A stretch of DNA of 64,000 bases from an uncultured Eggerthellaceae bacterium (GTDB lineage: Bacteria > Actinomycetota > Coriobacteriia > Coriobacteriales > Eggerthellaceae). Positions 61,183-64,000 of this stretch are shown piece after piece (within the stretch, counting starts at the first letter, position 1; each line of letters opens with the position of its first letter). The stretch lies in NCBI GenBank assembly GCA_903789375.1, contig CAIFEB010000002.1, positions 124,001 to 188,000 of the forward strand, in the 5' to 3' direction. Position numbers and translations under genes: made by a program. The notes beneath the pieces are model-generated. The model was not told where the DNA came from, did not search any database, and worked only from the letters and a program-made list of their open reading frames with translations.

Positions 61183-62331
61183 TTAGTTGGTGCTCGCCGA
61201 GGAAGAACTCGACGAGGCGCTCGCGTCGCTGCTCGCACTGGAGCTGGCGCTCGAGCTGGACGTGGTCGTCGCAGCGGTGGCGGCGGAGCTGCTGGAAGCG
61301 GAGTACTTCGACATATCGACCGAATAGGGCAGGCCGCTCGGCATGTCGTTCTTCACGATGTCGGCGCTCTGCTCGGCCTGCTGCAGCCAGTTGCTGAACG
61401 CGGTCTGCTCAGCCGAGCTGGTGAGCATCGTGCGCAGCGAATCCTGGAACTCCTGCGGCAGCTGGTCGTACGTCGTCACGTCGGAACCGTCGAACACGTC
61501 GGTGCAGCGGATAATGTGAATGCCGTACTGGCTGGTCACCAAACCGCTCGTCTGGCCCTTGTCAAGGTTGGCGAGCGCGTTGGTGTACTCGGTCACGAAG
61601 CTGTTGAGCTTGTCCCAGCCCACATCGCCGTTGTTGGCGGCCGACGCGGTGTCGGTGGAGTACTGCTGCACAGCCGTATCCCAATCGAGCGTGCCGGCGT
61701 TCAGCTGGTCGAGCACGGACTGGGCGGTGTCGGTATCATCGGCCGAGAACAGGATGTGCGACGAGCGCTTGGCGCCGTTGTAGTACGAGGCGAACGTGGA
61801 CGCGTACTGGTTCATCGTGTCGTCGTCGACCGAGACCTCGTCGGCGAAGCTGGCGAGCATCTGCTGCTGAAGCAGCGACGTCTCGATGGTGTCGCGGTAG
61901 CGGTCCTCGGTGAAGCCGGCCTGCGAAAGGGCGTTCTGCCAATCCCCGTCCGAGCCATAGTTCGACTTGATCGAATCGACGTACGAATCGACGGTGGCGC
62001 TGTCAACGGACAGACCGCGGTCGGCCGCACCCTCCTTGATCAGCTCTTCCTCGACGAAGGAATCGATCATCTCGCTGCGCACCGACTCGGGGGTCATGTT
62101 GTTGTTGGCGAGCCACTGGCCCCACTTGTCGGCATCGGTCAGGCCAGCCTGAGAGCGGATGCTCTCGATCATGTTGGTGACCTCGTCCTCAGGGATTTCA
62201 ACGCCGTTGACAGTGGCGGCAACTCCTCCGGTCGAGCTGCTCTGGCTTGAGGAGCAGGCGGTGACGCCGAATGCGCACATCACGGCCAAGCCCGCCGCAG
62301 CGAGAGCAGAGAGGAACTTCTTCTGCTTCAT
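61183..62331 (-). CDS. prsA: PrsA/SurA-type peptidyl-prolyl isomerase lipoprotein
   Basis: Folds secreted proteins outside the membrane. 382 residues: lipobox GVTAC with lipidated Cys26, a chaperone-type N-terminal domain (VNGVEIPEDEVTNMIE, SEMIDSFVEEELIKEGA), a parvulin rotamase domain (SSHILFSADDTDTAQSVLDQL, GDVGWDKLNSFV, YGIHIIRCTDV), and a Ser/Ala/Thr tail. ATG 62331 gives the signal peptide directly; a TTG 15 nt upstream is less likely. Typically needed for wall enzymes such as PBPs. Confidence 0.92.
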   Translation of the reverse strand: MKQKKFLSALAAAGLAVMCAFGVTACSSSQSSSTGGVAATVNGVEIPEDEVTNMIESIRSQAGLTDADKWGQWLANNNMTPESVRSEMIDSFVEEELIKEGAADRGLSVDSATVDSYVDSIKSNYGSDGDWQNALSQAGFTEDRYRDTIETSLLQQQMLASFADEVSVDDDTMNQYASTFASYYNGAKRSSHILFSADDTDTAQSVLDQLNAGTLDWDTAVQQYSTDTASAANNGDVGWDKLNSFVTEYTNALANLDKGQTSGLVTSQYGIHIIRCTDVFDGSDVTTYDQLPQEFQDSLRTMLTSSAEQTAFSNWLQQAEQSADIVKNDMPSGLPYSVDMSKYSASSSSAATAATTTSSSSASSSASSDASASSSSSSASTN

Positions 62332-62503
62332 GCATAACCCTTTCAACGATTCTGAACCCGGGATAGGCCCTAGGTTCCCACGTTATCCATCCGGTTCGAT
62401 TTTCCCACAGCCCGCAGATTGTACTCGCGCAAGCACAATAAGGACACGTTCGCTCCACGCATAACGCGTTCACCAGCGGAATCGGCGCCGACGAATCTAA
62501 ACC

Positions 62504-64000
62504 CTACGCCTTGCTCGCCTTGCGACGGTCGGTCGCGGAAAGCAGGCGCTTGCGCAGGCGGATGGACTTCGGCGTGATTTCGACCAGTTCGTCGTCCTCG
62601 ATGTACTCGAGCGCCTCCTCCAGCGTGAAGCGAACCGGCGGCGTCAGCTGAATGGCCTTGTCAGCGGTCGAAGAACGCTGGTTGCCCAGGTTCTTGGTGC
62701 GCGCGACGTTGACCACCATGTCGCCTTCCTTGGCGGACTCGCCAACGATCATACCCTCGTAGCATTCCTCGCCCGGGCCGATGAACAGCGTGCCGCGCTC
62801 CTGCAGCGTGTCGAGCGCGTAGGCGACGGATTTCTCGGTCGTCTTGGCGATCATCAGGCCGTTCTTGCGATGGCCGAACTCGCCGCGGTACGGACCGTAT
62901 TCCGAGAAGTGATGGAACATGGTCGCTTCGCCGCGCGTCGCGTTGAGCAGGCGCGTGCGCAGGCCCATCGTGCCGCGCGTCGGGATCTTGAACACCAGGT
63001 GCGTGTCGTCGCCCTTGGAGTACATGTCGGTCATCTCGCCGCCGGCCAGGCCGAACACCTCGATGGCCTTGCCCGCGTACTCGCTCGGCACGTCGACGGT
63101 GGCCTCCTCGATTGGCTCGAGCTTGTTGCCGTTCTCGTCGGTCTTGATGATGACGCGCGGGCGGCCCACCTGAAATTCGAAGCCCTCGCGGCGCATGGTC
63201 TCCATCAGCACGGACAGATGCAGAACGCCGCGGCCGGCAACCTCGACGCCGGTGCTGTCGGGCAGGTCGGTGATGCGCATGGAGATGTTGCTCTCCTTCT
63301 CGCGCATCAGACGCTCCTTCAGCTGGCGCGCGCCGACGATCTCGCCTTCGCGGCCAACGAGCGGGCTCGTGGACGCCTCGAACACGACGGCCATCGTGGG
63401 CTGCTCCACCTTGATCGGATCGAGCTGCACGGGATGGTCGCGCGAGGTGATCATGTCGCCGATGTCGGCGTCCTCGACGCCCACAACGGCGATGATGTCG
63501 CCGGCGACGGCTTCGTCCTCTTCCTTCTTGTCCAGCTCATCGAAGGTGAACACCTGCTTGATGGTGGTGTTGTACCGCGTGCCGTCGTTCTTGATGACGA
63601 GCACCGGCTCGCCCTTGTGCATGGTGCCGGAGTGCAGACGGCCGACGCCGATGCGGCCGACGAAGCTCGAGTGGTCGACGGTGCAGACCTGCAGCGCCAC
63701 CGGGCCGTTCGGGTCGACGTCGGGCGCCGGTATCTCTTTGAGGATGGTGTCGAGCAGAGGAACCATGTTCATGTTGCCATCGTCCGGTTCGTAGCGGGCG
63801 TAGCCGTTCACGGCAGACGCGTACACGACGGGGAAGTCCAGCTGCGCGTCGGAGGCGTTGAGCTCGACGAACAGGTCGAAGATCTCGTCGAGGACCTCGT
63901 CGGGGCGCGCACCCGGGCGGTCGATCTTGTTGATGACCACGACGATGCGCAGGCCCTGGTCAAGAGCATGGCGCAGGACGAAGCGCGTCTGGGGCATGGG
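62504..64000 (-). CDS. typA: TypA/BipA translational GTPase, 5' end outside the window
   Basis: Ribosome-associated GTPase involved in 50S assembly and stress growth. The visible 498 codons include the end of the G domain ([16 protein letters not shown], the G4 motif), domain II ([23 protein letters not shown]), EF-G-like domain III (ADLPDST-type) and the BipA-specific C-terminus ([44 protein letters not shown]). The frame is open at 64000, so the P-loop is missing. Last gene in the window. Confidence 0.96.
   Translation of the reverse strand, partial: PMPQTRFVLRHALDQGLRIVVVINKIDRPGARPDEVLDEIFDLFVELNASDAQLDFPVVYASAVNGYARYEPDDGNMNMVPLLDTILKEIPAPDVDPNGPVALQVCTVDHSSFVGRIGVGRLHSGTMHKGEPVLVIKNDGTRYNTTIKQVFTFDELDKKEEDEAVAGDIIAVVGVEDADIGDMITSRDHPVQLDPIKVEQPTMAVVFEASTSPLVGREGEIVGARQLKERLMREKESNISMRITDLPDSTGVEVAGRGVLHLSVLMETMRREGFEFQVGRPRVIIKTDENGNKLEPIEEATVDVPSEYAGKAIEVFGLAGGEMTDMYSKGDDTHLVFKIPTRGTMGLRTRLLNATRGEATMFHHFSEYGPYRGEFGHRKNGLMIAKTTEKSVAYALDTLQERGTLFIGPGEECYEGMIVGESAKEGDMVVNVARTKNLGNQRSSTADKAIQLTPPVRFTLEEALEYIEDDELVEITPKSIRLRKRLLSATDRRKASKA

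Overview
The window reads as a piece of a high-G+C actinobacterial chromosome. The best fit is a Coriobacteriia / Eggerthellaceae-type anaerobe. This is inferred from the fhaA-fhaB-pstP-rodA/pbp-pknB cluster (actinobacterial), a LuxR-type regulator with membrane segments, a NifU-like plus GGGtGRT gene pair, FdhD, indolepyruvate:ferredoxin oxidoreductase with a PaaK-like CoA ligase (amino-acid fermentation), and secreted proteins with cell-wall-binding-2 and ricin-type repeats. Genus cannot be fixed from the sequence alone.

Layout. 1-4250: cell-wall genes on the minus strand (a LytR-CpsA-Psr protein cut by the window edge and a fused MurT-GatD), then tRNA-Thr(CGT). 4528-5415: fdhD. 6127-14321: the plus-strand Ser/Thr-phosphorylation and cell-elongation operon, in which RodA and the class B penicillin-binding protein are one polypeptide. 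14434-24364: an accessory region seeded at tRNA-Arg(CCT). It holds two partial copies of the tRNA 3' end, each followed by a related terminator; two paralogous small proteins; three predicted NTPases with nuclease-like C-termini; a RelB/YafQ-type toxin-antitoxin pair; a Sel1-repeat protein; two arrays with an exact 23-bp period; several broken duplications; and remnants of IS3- and IS256-type transposases. No integrase is visible.

24519-28734: a shikimate-kinase-like gene, a LuxR gene that looks cut at its 5' end, tRNA-Ser(GCT), a small membrane protein, ispE (with a duplicated 3' end), tadA and a GtrA protein. 28891-39489: envelope genes: a GT2 glycosyltransferase, a 1330-residue secreted ricin-repeat/serine beta-lactamase-fold protein, a CWB2/glucosaminidase protein and a YfhO membrane protein. 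39593-45252: tRNA-Ser(TGA), citrate synthase, tRNA-Arg(ACG), an Rrf2 regulator with a perfect palindrome upstream, and the NifU-like/GGGtGRT pair. 45544-56482, all minus: paaK, iorB, iorA, purE, tRNA-Phe, a HemN/HemW-like radical SAM gene, purD, purA, dnaB. 56610-58325: the classical rpsF-ssb-rpsR-rplI group. 59101-64000: an acidic-tailed protein of unknown function, two tRNA-Ser genes (CGA, GGA), an ABC ATPase, a PrsA-like foldase and the 3' part of typA/bipA.

How the genes work together. The two ends of the first 15 kb serve the wall: MurT/GatD amidates lipid II, LCP proteins attach polymers to peptidoglycan, and PknB/PstP/FHA proteins signal to the RodA-PBP synthase. The middle is an integration and rearrangement hot spot. 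The last third is core replication, translation and purine metabolism. The most unusual material is the pair of 23-bp-period arrays next to the predicted ATPase genes at 21.1-22.9 kb, and the nested tRNA-Arg scars.
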